Assembly (NCBI GenBank): GCA_036374995.1
Contig: DASUSS010000093.1
Location: forward strand, 1 to 64,000
Direction: 5' to 3'
DNA: 64,000 nt
From: SH-MAG3 sp036374995
Lineage (GTDB): Bacteria > Gemmatimonadota > Gemmatimonadetes > Longimicrobiales > RSA9
Below, in pieces: positions 43,422 to 51,772 of the stretch; positions within the stretch are counted from its first letter, which is position 1, and the number at the start of each line of letters is the position of its first letter. Below the pieces are notes generated by a model. That model was not told where the DNA came from, ran no database searches, and saw nothing but the letters and a program-made list of their open reading frames with translations. The position numbers and the translations under genes are program-made.

Positions 43422-44324
43422 ATGGAGCGGAAGATTGCGGTAATCGTGAGACCCCCTGCGGAGGCCGAGAAGCTGAAGGCTCTGCGGGAGGCGGTGGACG
43501 CGGTCCGGAAGGAGGGCGTGCGGGTCGCCGTGCGCCGCACGCGGGAGCGCGGCGATGGGCGCCGGCTCGCACGGTCGGCGGTGCGGGCGGGGTGGGATAT
43601 GGTGGTGGCGGCGGGTGGGGACGGGACCGTGAACGAGGTGGTGAACGGGCTTGCCCGCGCCGGACATGATGCGGTGCTGGGCATCGTGCCTCTGGGCACG
43701 GCGAACGACTTTGCCGCGGGGTTGGGGATCCCGGAGGACATCGATGCGGCGCTGCGCCTGGCGGCGTTCGGACGGTCGGTGTGCGTCGACGTGGCGCGGG
43801 TGAATCGGCGCTGCTTCATCAACGTGTCGACGGGCGGGTTCGGTGCGGACCTGTCGCAGGCGGCGGGCCGGGGTCTGAAGCGGTACGCGGGCGGCCTCGC
43901 GTACGTGGTCCGCGGCGTGAAGGGCCTGCTCGATTTCCGTCTCCACGGCGGTGTGTTCCGTGTGAACGGGAGAGTGGTGTACGCCGGCGAATTCGTGTTC
44001 TTCGCGGTGGGCAATGCGCGGCAGACGGGCGGCGGCACGCCCGTCGCTCCGCTGGCGGACGTCGATGATGGGTGCCTGGATGTGATGCTGGTGCGGGATG
44101 TATCGCGTCTGGAGTTCATCCGTCTGCTGCCGCGACTGCGCCGGGGCACGCATCTGCGGAGCCCGCATGTGAGTTATTACCGGGCGCGGCGGTTCGAGGT
44201 GGAGACGCACGGGGACGTGGCAGTGAATGCCGACGGGGAGCCGGTCGCGGGACGCGTGCTGCGGTACGAGCTGCTGAAGCGGGGTCAGCCGGTGGTCGTG
44301 GCGGACGCGGCACCAGATTTCTGA
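43422..44324 (+). CDS. Diacylglycerol/lipid kinase family protein (YegS/DagK type)
   Basis: A 300-residue lipid kinase of the DAGK catalytic family, phosphorylating diacylglycerol or a related lipid. Motifs: AAGGDGTVNEVVNGL (nucleotide binding), GIVPLGTANDFA, INVSTGGFGADLS, LDVMLVRDVS and NADGEPV near the end. The ATG at 43422 has GGAGG 4 bases upstream; the longer open frame is shadow of mraZ. It is divergent from mraZ. The last ~26 bases lie inside a large inverted repeat. Confidence 0.88.
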   Translation: MERKIAVIVRPPAEAEKLKALREAVDAVRKEGVRVAVRRTRERGDGRRLARSAVRAGWDMVVAAGGDGTVNEVVNGLARAGHDAVLGIVPLGTANDFAAGLGIPEDIDAALRLAAFGRSVCVDVARVNRRCFINVSTGGFGADLSQAAGRGLKRYAGGLAYVVRGVKGLLDFRLHGGVFRVNGRVVYAGEFVFFAVGNARQTGGGTPVAPLADVDDGCLDVMLVRDVSRLEFIRLLPRLRRGTHLRSPHVSYYRARRFEVETHGDVAVNADGEPVAGRVLRYELLKRGQPVVVADAAPDF

Positions 44325-44491
44325 TATGTCCGATCCGGGCAGATTCCCGCCCGGCGCCATGGGCGGCCGGGATATCCGGGCGGTCGCGCGTGCGTTGCGC
44401 CGGAGCCGCTGACGCGGCCGCTGGCGCCGTGGCGTGGATCACCGATCTGCGCGCATGGGACGTATCAGAAATCTGGTGCCGCGTCCGCCAC
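44298..44491. repeat. 34-bp inverted repeat whose left arm is the 3' end of the lipid-kinase gene
   Basis: Arms 44298-44331 and 44458-44491 are reverse complements with a single mismatch, separated by 126 bp. Similarity continues more weakly inward for about 15 bases on each side. The left arm includes the last codons and stop of the lipid kinase. No clear target-site duplication is seen. Confidence 0.7.
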
Positions 44492-44504
44492 CGGCCGCCC
44501 AGCG

Positions 44505-44538
44505 AAAAAAAGGGCCGCCCCCTCGCGGGGGCGGCCCT
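44505..44538 (-). terminator. Rho-independent terminator of the TPR protein gene
   Basis: A near-perfect 12-bp stem (AGGGCCGCCCCC/GGGGGCGGCCCT, 4-nt loop; 44511-44538) is followed on the minus strand by seven T residues. Lies 25 bp after the stop of the TPR gene; convergent with the lipid kinase. Confidence 0.9.
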
Positions 44539-44563
44539 GGTTGTTCGGGATGAAGAGTTGTGA

Positions 44564-46294
44564 CTAGCGGCCGGAGCGGATGAGCGCGTCGGCGACGTCG
44601 AGATACTGCGCGACCTGCTGGAGCAGCTGCGCGCGGAGCGAGGCCTGCTCGGTGTAAGCGGACGCGCTCTCGAGGAGGACCTTCGCGCGATCGAGCATCG
44701 GCTTGGCGCGACGCGCGGGCTCTGCGGTCGTCGCCTCGCGGAGGATACCGTCCGCCTGCTTCAGCAGCGCGTAGCCGTTGAAGAAGTTGATCATGCCGAC
44801 GGTCCGCTCGGACTTGCCGATCTCGCGCGCAGCCTCGAAGAACGGCAGCGCCTGCTGCGGTCGGCCCGCCTGCGTAGTCTGGAATCCCTTGAGCGACATC
44901 TGCTGCGCGAGCGTCTCGGCCTGATCCGCGGCGAGCGAGTTGTTCGCGAGGCCGGACTTCGCGGCGGCAAGCGCCTGGCTGAGCTGACCCGACTCGAGCA
45001 GCATCACGGCCTTGCGGAACGCAATGCCGGAGAGGTTCGGATCGAGCGATGAAGCGCGATCCATGGCTGCGATCGCCTGCTCCGTGCGGCCGGCCTCACG
45101 CAGCACATCGGAGTAGACGAGCCACGCCTGTGCGTCGTCGGAGCCCCTCGTCGCGCGCTCACCGACCGCGAGGGCACGCTCCTGGTTGCCGATGTTCTTG
45201 TACGCGAGCATCAGGTTGCGCAGCACCGTCGCATCGGCCGAGTCGCCCTTCATGTCGACGGCGCGCTGGTAGTGCTGGATCGCCTTCTGGAAATACTGGT
45301 TCGCCTGCTCCGTGTTGCCGTTCGCCGGGCCGCCCGCCTGCTGGAGCTTGAGGCCGGCATTCATGGCAAAGTGGCCGGCGTACTCGACCAGCGCAGCGGA
45401 GGCGTCGGTCGCGCCTGCGGGCTCCTCGACGAGGCGCAGCGCACCGGCCGGGTCCCCCGCATTCGCGAGCTCGTGAGCGATCGTGAGGCGCACGTTCTCG
45501 TCGCCGGGATTCAGCTCGAGGTACTGTGCGAAGTACTGCTGCGAGAGATCATTGCGCCCGAGCTTGGACGCCACGATGCCCGCGGCCTTCAGCGCGTCGG
45601 TGTGGATCGGCTCGATCTCCAGCACCTTCTGATACGCCGCGAGCGCTTCCTCGCCGCGATCCATGTTCAGCAGCGCCGAGCCGCGCGCGTAGTTCGCCGA
45701 CACCGAGTTCGGGTTGATCTCGACGGCCTGCGTGCAGAGATCGAGCGCCTGCTGCCAGCTCTGGCTGTTGATGTAGTCGTTGCAGAACTGGATCAGCGAC
45801 AGCTGCTTGACGTACGTCTCGAACGACTGCACCACCTGCTGCGCGCCCTGGTCCGGCGACTGGAAGGCGAACGATGGGACTTCGAACGCATCGCCGCCAC
45901 CCGCCGGCCGGAACTCGGCCGTCACCTGCCCTGTCGCCTCATCGAGCGTGCCGCACAGGACGAGCTGCGCCGCATTCGTCGTCGACGCGAGCTGCACCCA
46001 CTTGATGCAGTCCATCTCGTCTTCCTTCAGCGAGTACTTCTTCAGACCCTCCTTGATCGCCTTCTCCTCCGCCGGAGCGTGAGTCGGCATCCGGTTGATC
46101 TGATCGCGGATCCGATCGGCGATACGCTCGCCGTTCTTCGTGGTCCTGCCCTGGGCATTCACGAAGTCGGGAACGAGCACGCGCATGCGGCTCTGCGCCT
46201 GCGCGGACGCCGGCGCTGCATGCCCGGCGAACAGTGCGCCGGCCAGCAGCGAGACTCCGAACACCGTGAAGCGACGATTGGACGTGCGTGCCAT
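44564..46294 (-). CDS. Exported TPR-repeat protein with CsgG-like N-terminal region
   Basis: A 576-residue exported protein with signal peptide MARTSNRRFTVFGVSLLAG (cleavage near ASAQA). The N-terminal ~130 residues (RMRVLVPDFVNAQGR ... IADRIRDQINR ... LVLCGTL) resemble the alpha/beta domain of CsgG/TolB-like penicillin-binding-protein-activator families. Many tetratricopeptide repeats follow from about residue 170 to 520 (for example WQQALDLCTQAVEINPNS). It is likely a periplasmic or outer-membrane scaffold; its role is unknown. The start at 46294 has GGAG 9 bases upstream; ATG 46309 is an in-frame alternative without a ribosome site. Confidence 0.75.
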   Translation of the reverse strand: MARTSNRRFTVFGVSLLAGALFAGHAAPASAQAQSRMRVLVPDFVNAQGRTTKNGERIADRIRDQINRMPTHAPAEEKAIKEGLKKYSLKEDEMDCIKWVQLASTTNAAQLVLCGTLDEATGQVTAEFRPAGGGDAFEVPSFAFQSPDQGAQQVVQSFETYVKQLSLIQFCNDYINSQSWQQALDLCTQAVEINPNSVSANYARGSALLNMDRGEEALAAYQKVLEIEPIHTDALKAAGIVASKLGRNDLSQQYFAQYLELNPGDENVRLTIAHELANAGDPAGALRLVEEPAGATDASAALVEYAGHFAMNAGLKLQQAGGPANGNTEQANQYFQKAIQHYQRAVDMKGDSADATVLRNLMLAYKNIGNQERALAVGERATRGSDDAQAWLVYSDVLREAGRTEQAIAAMDRASSLDPNLSGIAFRKAVMLLESGQLSQALAAAKSGLANNSLAADQAETLAQQMSLKGFQTTQAGRPQQALPFFEAAREIGKSERTVGMINFFNGYALLKQADGILREATTAEPARRAKPMLDRAKVLLESASAYTEQASLRAQLLQQVAQYLDVADALIRSGR

Positions 46295-46643
46295 CTCTCG
46301 GTTCTCCATCCCGAAGGAACCCTGTACCACCACCGGCAGGAGGTGGCTACGAATGATAATTGTTAACCTTTTCTGCGCGGAAAGTTCGCCGATCTCAAGG
46401 ACTTTGGTGCATTCCGTGCAGCGGGTGGCAGGTGCCGGGTACCGGATTGCGGGAATATCCGGCAAATACTACCCGCATCCGGACTGCGTTGCAAGTATCA
46501 CACCCCGTGCGGTCCCCGGACGGAGGCCGAAAAAGGACGGAACTCTGCAACTCGTCCCGCCCGGAGTCCTGCGGGTCGGTGTGGCATGTCCTCTACAGGG
46601 AACAACCCTTGCACCCGCGGGAGACACTCGGAGGGAGGGTCAC
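46295..46643. other. Non-coding divergent gap (349 bp)
   Basis: Separates the minus-strand TPR gene from the plus-strand hypothetical. An AT-rich stretch near 46350-46366 contains, on the minus strand, TATCAT as a possible -10 for the TPR gene but a poor -35. No confident promoter for the plus gene apart from a strong GGAGGGAGGG ribosome site just before its ATG. No RNA gene or conserved ORF seen. Confidence 0.35.
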
Positions 46644-47108
46644 ATGAGGGCAGCAGGCCGGGAGATGAGCGCGGAGGAGGCGCGGGCGCGCGCGACGCTG
46701 GTGGCGTCGGTGTCGGCGCTGACGGGCGAGGCGCTGGAGCGCCGTCACGAGGCGCTGATGGAGTGGGCGGATACGGAGCTGGGCCTGGAGCGCGCGTATG
46801 CGGAGCAGGTCTACGCGCTTGCGGAGCAGGAGGATCTCGAGCCGGTGCTCGCGTTCGAGCTGGTGCGATCGGGTCTGGGCGTGCGGGAGCTGGAGGCGCC
46901 GGAGCAGGACATGGGCGAGGCGTCGCAGCAGGCGCCACCGGAGTGGGTGGCTGAGGAGGTGGTGGAGCTGGACGACGTCGAGCTGGAGCGCCGGCTGCGC
47001 GCCAGCTTCCGGCGTCTTCGGTCACATCTTGAGGTGAGCGCTACGCCCGCGGCGGCCGTGCAGGCGCTGCTTCAGGATGCGGACATCGGGCTGGTGCAGA
47101 TGCGCTGA
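46644..47108 (+). CDS. Hypothetical acidic alpha-helical protein
   Basis: A 154-residue, Glu/Ala-rich protein, almost certainly all-helical, with no signal peptide, membrane span or recognised motif. A strong purine-rich GGAGGGAGGG precedes ATG 46644; MSAEEAR seven codons in is an alternative. It converges with the next gene (5 bp gap). No function can be assigned. Confidence 0.6.
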   Translation: MRAAGREMSAEEARARATLVASVSALTGEALERRHEALMEWADTELGLERAYAEQVYALAEQEDLEPVLAFELVRSGLGVRELEAPEQDMGEASQQAPPEWVAEEVVELDDVELERRLRASFRRLRSHLEVSATPAAAVQALLQDADIGLVQMR

Positions 47109-47113
47109 TCGGC

Positions 47114-47458
47114 TCAGCGCACGAGGAGCTCGGGTTCGCCGAGGGGCTGCCGGTGAAGCGGCCGGCGTGATTCGCCGCTTCGAGCGGAAACCAGCCGCTC
47201 GGTGAAGTCGAGCCGCTCCTCGATGAGATCGAGCCGTCGGCTGACCTGATCGAGCAGCATCAGCGTGCGCGCGGTCACCGGATCCTCGGCCACGCGCACG
47301 GGCACACGCTCCCGCGTCATCGCCTCCAGCAGGCCGCCGAGCTTCTTCGTGACCGGCCGCAGAATGAGGACTGCGGCGACACACATGAACAGCGAAATCG
47401 GCACCAGCGCTCCCACGACGGGCCTCCATTGTTTCCCGGCATTCGCACGACGACTCAC
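47114..47458 (-). CDS. Hypothetical single-pass membrane protein with coiled coil
   Basis: 114 residues: a membrane segment (VVGALVPISLFMCVAAVLIL, ~15-34) followed by a charged helix likely to form a coiled coil (MLLDQVSRRLDLIEERLDF). GTG start with AAGG just upstream. The C-terminal ~20 residues are polar. Not recognised; topology suggests a scaffold or regulator at the inner membrane. Confidence 0.55.
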   Translation of the reverse strand: MSRRANAGKQWRPVVGALVPISLFMCVAAVLILRPVTKKLGGLLEAMTRERVPVRVAEDPVTARTLMLLDQVSRRLDLIEERLDFTERLVSARSGESRRPLHRQPLGEPELLVR

Positions 47459-47525
47459 TCGCCTTGACTACGGATGACGCGGGGCCGGGGTTTCGGCCCG
47501 GCCGCTCCCGGCCCATTCACCCAGG

Positions 47526-49298
47526 TCAGCGGGGGAATTCCTTCGTGTTGTTTGCCGGATCGAGGTCGAGGAGGATGTTGTCCGGATCGAGAGTGACGGA
47601 CGAGGGTCGCGCGGTCGTGCTCAGGAGCACGATCTGGCGCGTCTCACGCGATGTCAGGCGCTGCACCGTGTCGCCGACGCGGATGTCGACGGGCATCCAC
47701 GCCTCGCCGTCGCGAATCACCTCGATGCGGGCGATCCATCGTCCGTCGGCCGCCTGCCACGTGCTCAGCTCGCCTATGCGGTAGTCGAGCGTGCCCGTCG
47801 TATGGATCCACTGGTCGAAGAACCAGTCGAGATCCAGCGGACTCGCGGCATTGACCGCGGCGCGCAGGTCCGGCTCCGAGACGTGCTCGAGCCGCTTGTC
47901 CGCGTAATACCTCCGCAGCGCCGCCCGGAACGCCTCGTCGCCCATCAGCCAGTGCAGCATACGGAATACGAGCGACGGCTTCGTGTACGTCATGGCGTTG
48001 TACGTCGCGAAATCGCGGAACTCGGCGGAAGGCAGCGCAATCGGCTGTGTCGCGCCGGCGCGCTCCATCTCACGGATGCGGTTCAGACTCTGTTCCCAGC
48101 TCACCGGCCGTCCGGACGCCGCGAACGCCCAGTTGGTCAGGTAGGAGACGAAGCCTTCGTCGAGCCAGCCCTCGCGCCACTCGTTGTTCGCGAGGATCCC
48201 GTGCACGAAGTTGTGACCGACCTCGTGCAGGATGAGCCCCTCGGACGCGGAGCCGTCCATCACCATCATCGGGAACTCGGTGCCGCCCGGCTCGATGCGG
48301 TGCACGTTCGTGATCTGCGGCCAGGGGAACGGCCCGAAGATCTCCTCGAACCACTCGAGCGCCGCAATCGTGCGGCTCACGGCTACTCCGTCGTCCCATG
48401 CCGTGTCGCCGGGCTGATATAGCACGTGCACCGCGATGTCGCGCAGCGCACCGCCCTCGTAGACGTATTCCGGGCTCGTCGTCCAGGCGAAGTGGTGAAC
48501 CTGCTCGGCGCGCCAGCGCACGTGCTTGCGACCGCGGGCAGCCTGTGCGGACAGCAGCCCGAGCCGCGCCGGCGAGCGGGGCGCATACGCGTCGCGGCGG
48601 AGCAGCGGCCGGGCACCGGCGGCCGCCGCGCTCGTCCAGCCGGGGTCACCCTCGACGGGAACGCCGGTCGCGCCGATGACCTGATCCGCGGCCACATCGA
48701 GCGTCACGTCGTAGCTGCCGAACTCGCCATAGAATTCGCCCTGCGGCATGAGCGGCTGCACCTGCCAGCCGCCGCGGTCGTATACCGCGATGCGCGGATA
48801 CCACTGGGCGAAGTCGTAGTGTCGCCCGCGCCGGCCCTGGCGGCGCGGCGTCGTCGACGGACGCGCATCCCACTCGATGTCCACGGTGACCGTCCCGCCG
48901 GGCGGAACGGCACGCGGGAGGGGTACGCCCATCACGGTCGAGTCGGGCGCGCCCGGAAATACGGGCGTGATGCCGGCGCCGCCGATCGTGACGCGCTTCA
49001 CCCGCTCGAACGCGTGCTCGTCGGGTCCGAGATCGGTGAAGCGGCGCTCGTCGAACTCCAGCTCGCGGCGCGCCCAGGCGCTGTTGGGCCGGAACGCATT
49101 CAGGTGGAGGTGGAACCAGAGCGTGTCGATGCGGGCCGGCGCGTTGTTGCGGTACCGGAGCCGCAGCCGTCCGTTGAGCACGTCCGCGGCCTCGTCGAGG
49201 CGCGCCTCGATCCGATAGTCCACGTGCTGCTGAAAGTACGTGGTGTCCTGGGCGACGGCAGCGGCGAGGAGCAGGGAGAGCACCAGCATCGTGACCAC
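47526..49298 (-). CDS. Secreted M1-family metallopeptidase
   Basis: A zinc aminopeptidase-like enzyme of the gluzincin M1 family, exported. The 590 residues start with a signal peptide (MLVLSLLLAAAVAQ), then the N-terminal beta-saddle domain. The catalytic part has HEVGHNFVHG, followed by the WLDEGF glutamate (HExxH-18-E). A later F..YK..Y region completes the site. A C-terminal beta domain carries the rest. The start is drawn at GTG 49298; ATG 49289, three codons in, is equally possible and neither has a good ribosome site. A GAMEN-like motif is not obvious, so the substrate class is open. Confidence 0.85.
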   Translation of the reverse strand: MVTMLVLSLLLAAAVAQDTTYFQQHVDYRIEARLDEAADVLNGRLRLRYRNNAPARIDTLWFHLHLNAFRPNSAWARRELEFDERRFTDLGPDEHAFERVKRVTIGGAGITPVFPGAPDSTVMGVPLPRAVPPGGTVTVDIEWDARPSTTPRRQGRRGRHYDFAQWYPRIAVYDRGGWQVQPLMPQGEFYGEFGSYDVTLDVAADQVIGATGVPVEGDPGWTSAAAAGARPLLRRDAYAPRSPARLGLLSAQAARGRKHVRWRAEQVHHFAWTTSPEYVYEGGALRDIAVHVLYQPGDTAWDDGVAVSRTIAALEWFEEIFGPFPWPQITNVHRIEPGGTEFPMMVMDGSASEGLILHEVGHNFVHGILANNEWREGWLDEGFVSYLTNWAFAASGRPVSWEQSLNRIREMERAGATQPIALPSAEFRDFATYNAMTYTKPSLVFRMLHWLMGDEAFRAALRRYYADKRLEHVSEPDLRAAVNAASPLDLDWFFDQWIHTTGTLDYRIGELSTWQAADGRWIARIEVIRDGEAWMPVDIRVGDTVQRLTSRETRQIVLLSTTARPSSVTLDPDNILLDLDPANNTKEFPR

Positions 49299-49332
49299 TC
49301 ACAGGAGAAATGAGCTGCGCAACCGGCCTTAA

Positions 49333-49361
49333 TACGTAGCCCCGGCGCGGCCGTCCGTCAA
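49333..49361 (-). promoter_or_regulatory. Possible promoter of the M1 peptidase
   Basis: TTGACG (complement of 49356-49361), 17 bp, then TACGTA (complement of 49333-49338). The -35 is 5/6 but the -10 is poor. Lies in the 173-bp gap to divergent thyX. Confidence 0.3.
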
Positions 49362-49471
49362 AGCAGCAGCGCCGCTTCCGCACGCGACCGCATGCCCGCT
49401 TGCCCGGCGCGCTGCCGCGGGTTCTATTTTCCGCGCCAGCCCGCTGCAGGGCCCGTCCGGAGCGTGAGCCA

Positions 49472-50464
49472 ATGGAAACGAAGCGACCCACCAATCCGGC
49501 CGCCGAGGAAATACTCGGCCAGTACTTCCCCGTTCTCGACCACGGCTTCGTCTCTCTCGTCGATTACATGGGCGGTGATGAGAGCATCGAGCGCGCGGCA
49601 CGTGTCAGCTACGGCTACGGCACGCGCAAGTCGAGTCAGACGCGCGGTCTCATCCGCTATCTGCGCCGTCACCGGCACACCACGCCGAGCGAAATGGTCG
49701 AGCTGAAGTTCCATTGCGCCATGCCGATGTTCGTCGCACGCCAGTGGATCCGTCACCGCACGGCGAACGTCAACGAGTACAGCGGCCGCTACTCGCTCAT
49801 GCCGCTGCTGTTCTATACGCCGGAGCCGAGCGATTTCGCGCTCCAGAGCGAGCAGAACAATCAGGGCCGCTCGAGCGAGGCCGCGGATGCCGCGCTCTAC
49901 CAGGAGACGGTCGCGCGGTGGGAGCGCATGCGCGCGGATGCCGCGGAGACGTACGGCTGGCTCGTCGCCGAGGATGTCGCTCGCGAGCTCGCCCGCATCG
50001 ATCTGCCGCTCTCGACCTACACGCAGTGGTACTGGAAGATCGACCTGCACAATCTGTTGCACTTCCTCACGCTGCGCGTGGACCCGCACGCCCAGCTCGA
50101 GATCCGCGCCTTTGCCGAGGTCATGGCGGGCATGGTGAAGCGCGTCGCCCCGTTCACGTACGAGGCATGGATCGACTACGACGTCGCGGGCGCCCATCTC
50201 AGCCGTGGCGAGCTGTCGGCGCTGCGCTCGCTCCTCGCGATCGCGGAGGACGGAGTCGGCGTCCGTGCCGGCTCGACGATCAGGCTGGCCGCGCTCGCAG
50301 CGCACGGACTGTCGCCACGCGAGGGTCGCGAGCTGCTCGAGAAGCTGCGTGACCGTGTCGCTCCCGACTTCGAGCTGGACCTCGGCCGCATGCAGCCGCC
50401 CGAGGTCGTCGAAGCACGAATGGGCGATGCGGTGCCGAAGGTCGACCGGCAGACCGTTGAGTAG
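49472..50464 (+). CDS. thyX: Flavin-dependent thymidylate synthase ThyX
   Basis: Makes dTMP from dUMP using FAD, NADPH and methylenetetrahydrofolate. The 330 residues carry the signature RHRTANVNEYSGRY (94-107), matching the ThyX RHRxxSxNxxSxR pattern with Ala in place of the usual first Ser. Further conserved text includes the HTTPSEMVELKFHCAMPMF region and QWYWKIDLHNLLHFLTLR. The C-terminal ~90 residues extend beyond the minimal ThyX. ATG 49472 has GGAG about 9 bases upstream. It is followed by hemY on the same strand, with no functional link. Confidence 0.95.
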   Translation: METKRPTNPAAEEILGQYFPVLDHGFVSLVDYMGGDESIERAARVSYGYGTRKSSQTRGLIRYLRRHRHTTPSEMVELKFHCAMPMFVARQWIRHRTANVNEYSGRYSLMPLLFYTPEPSDFALQSEQNNQGRSSEAADAALYQETVARWERMRADAAETYGWLVAEDVARELARIDLPLSTYTQWYWKIDLHNLLHFLTLRVDPHAQLEIRAFAEVMAGMVKRVAPFTYEAWIDYDVAGAHLSRGELSALRSLLAIAEDGVGVRAGSTIRLAALAAHGLSPREGRELLEKLRDRVAPDFELDLGRMQPPEVVEARMGDAVPKVDRQTVE

Positions 50465-50497
50465 TGCCGGCGTGAGGCGCACTCACGCCGCGGCTTC

Positions 50498-51751
50498 ATG
50501 ATCGTCATCATCGGCGGCGGCATCAGCGGCCTGACGCTGGCGCACGAGCTGGCGCGCCGCGACCGCCGCTTTCTCCTCCTCGAGGCATCTTCACGCGTCG
50601 GCGGCGTGATGCGCAGCGGCCGCGTCGAGGGACACCTCCTCGAGTGGGGTCCGCAGCGCGCACGGCTCACCACCGCCTTCGTGCGGCTCATCGAGGAGCT
50701 CGGCCTCCGCGACCAGCTCATTACCGCACCGCACGACCTGCCGCTGTTCGTGTTCCGGGGCGGCCGCCTGCGCCGGGTTCCGTTCACGCCCGCCGCCTTC
50801 GCGCGATCGGACATCCTGTCGCTGAAGGGCAAGCTGCGTCTGCTGCTGGAGCCGTTCACGCGCGGTGCGCGCGATGACGAGACAGTCGCGGACTTCTTCA
50901 TCCGCAAGGTAGGGCGCGAAGCGTACGAGAATCTGGCCGGCCCGCTGTACGGCGGACTCTATGCATCGGACCCGCAGCAGATGATCGTGGGGCTCTCGCT
51001 CCGGCACGTGCTCCGCGAGTTCGATGTGCGGCGAAGCATGCTGCTGCCACTGCTGCGCCGCGGTGGCCGCGTGGCGCCGCCGGATGCGTGCTCGTTCCGC
51101 GATGGCCTCGAGACAGTGCCGCACGCACTGCACGCCCGCCACGCCGCGCACATCCGGCTGAGCACGCCCGTGCGCAGCATCGACCAGGTCGGCGCCGGGT
51201 ACACGGTGGCCACCGACCGGGAGCGCATCGAGACCGAGCACGTCGTCATCACGACGCCCGCACCGATTGCCGCCCGCCTGCTGCGCGGCGTAGCCCCGGC
51301 CGCGGCCGCCAGCGTCGCGGCTCTCGGCTACAATCCGCTCACGGTAGTCCACCTGCTCGCGCAGACCCGATTGCGCGGGCTGGGATATCAGGTCTCGCTC
51401 GCAGAGCCACTGGTCACGCGCGGCGTCACGTGGAACGATTCGCTGTTCGATCGCGACGGCGTCTACACCGCGTACCTCGGTGGTGCGAAGAACGCATGGA
51501 TCGCTCACGAGCCCGCCGACAATGCGGGCCGGATCGCGGCATCCGAGTTCCGTGCCGTGACGGGCTATGACGCGCGGGTTCTCTCGGTCGCCCAGGAGAC
51601 CATGCCTGCGTGGGACCGCAGCTGGGCGGCGATCCGGTCGCTCGGCCTCCCGCCGAACCTGCACATCCATGCGAACTGGCACGCGCGGCCGGGCATTCCC
51701 GGCCGGCTGATCATGTCCGCGCGCATTGCGGAGCAGCTCGGCGGGCGCTGA
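50498..51751 (+). CDS. hemY: Oxygen-dependent (copro)protoporphyrinogen oxidase
   Basis: FAD enzyme oxidising protoporphyrinogen IX (or coproporphyrinogen III) in haem synthesis. The 417 residues start with the FAD motif MIVIIGGGISGLTLAHELA, then LEASSRVGGVMRS and EWGPQRA. LAGPLYGGLYASDPQQM is the conserved core, and LIMSARIAEQL is near the C-terminal. It is shorter than many HemY proteins (~450-470). It converges with hemH, pairing two late haem-synthesis steps. Which porphyrinogen is the substrate cannot be told from sequence alone. Confidence 0.85.
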   Translation: MIVIIGGGISGLTLAHELARRDRRFLLLEASSRVGGVMRSGRVEGHLLEWGPQRARLTTAFVRLIEELGLRDQLITAPHDLPLFVFRGGRLRRVPFTPAAFARSDILSLKGKLRLLLEPFTRGARDDETVADFFIRKVGREAYENLAGPLYGGLYASDPQQMIVGLSLRHVLREFDVRRSMLLPLLRRGGRVAPPDACSFRDGLETVPHALHARHAAHIRLSTPVRSIDQVGAGYTVATDRERIETEHVVITTPAPIAARLLRGVAPAAAASVAALGYNPLTVVHLLAQTRLRGLGYQVSLAEPLVTRGVTWNDSLFDRDGVYTAYLGGAKNAWIAHEPADNAGRIAASEFRAVTGYDARVLSVAQETMPAWDRSWAAIRSLGLPPNLHIHANWHARPGIPGRLIMSARIAEQLGGR

Positions 51752-51772
51752 TCGACGACACGGCCGCGCGCG

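Noticed and set aside
46340..46375. Fur-box-like AT-rich stretch upstream of the TPR gene
   Set aside because: Only one half-site matches; the palindrome is not there.
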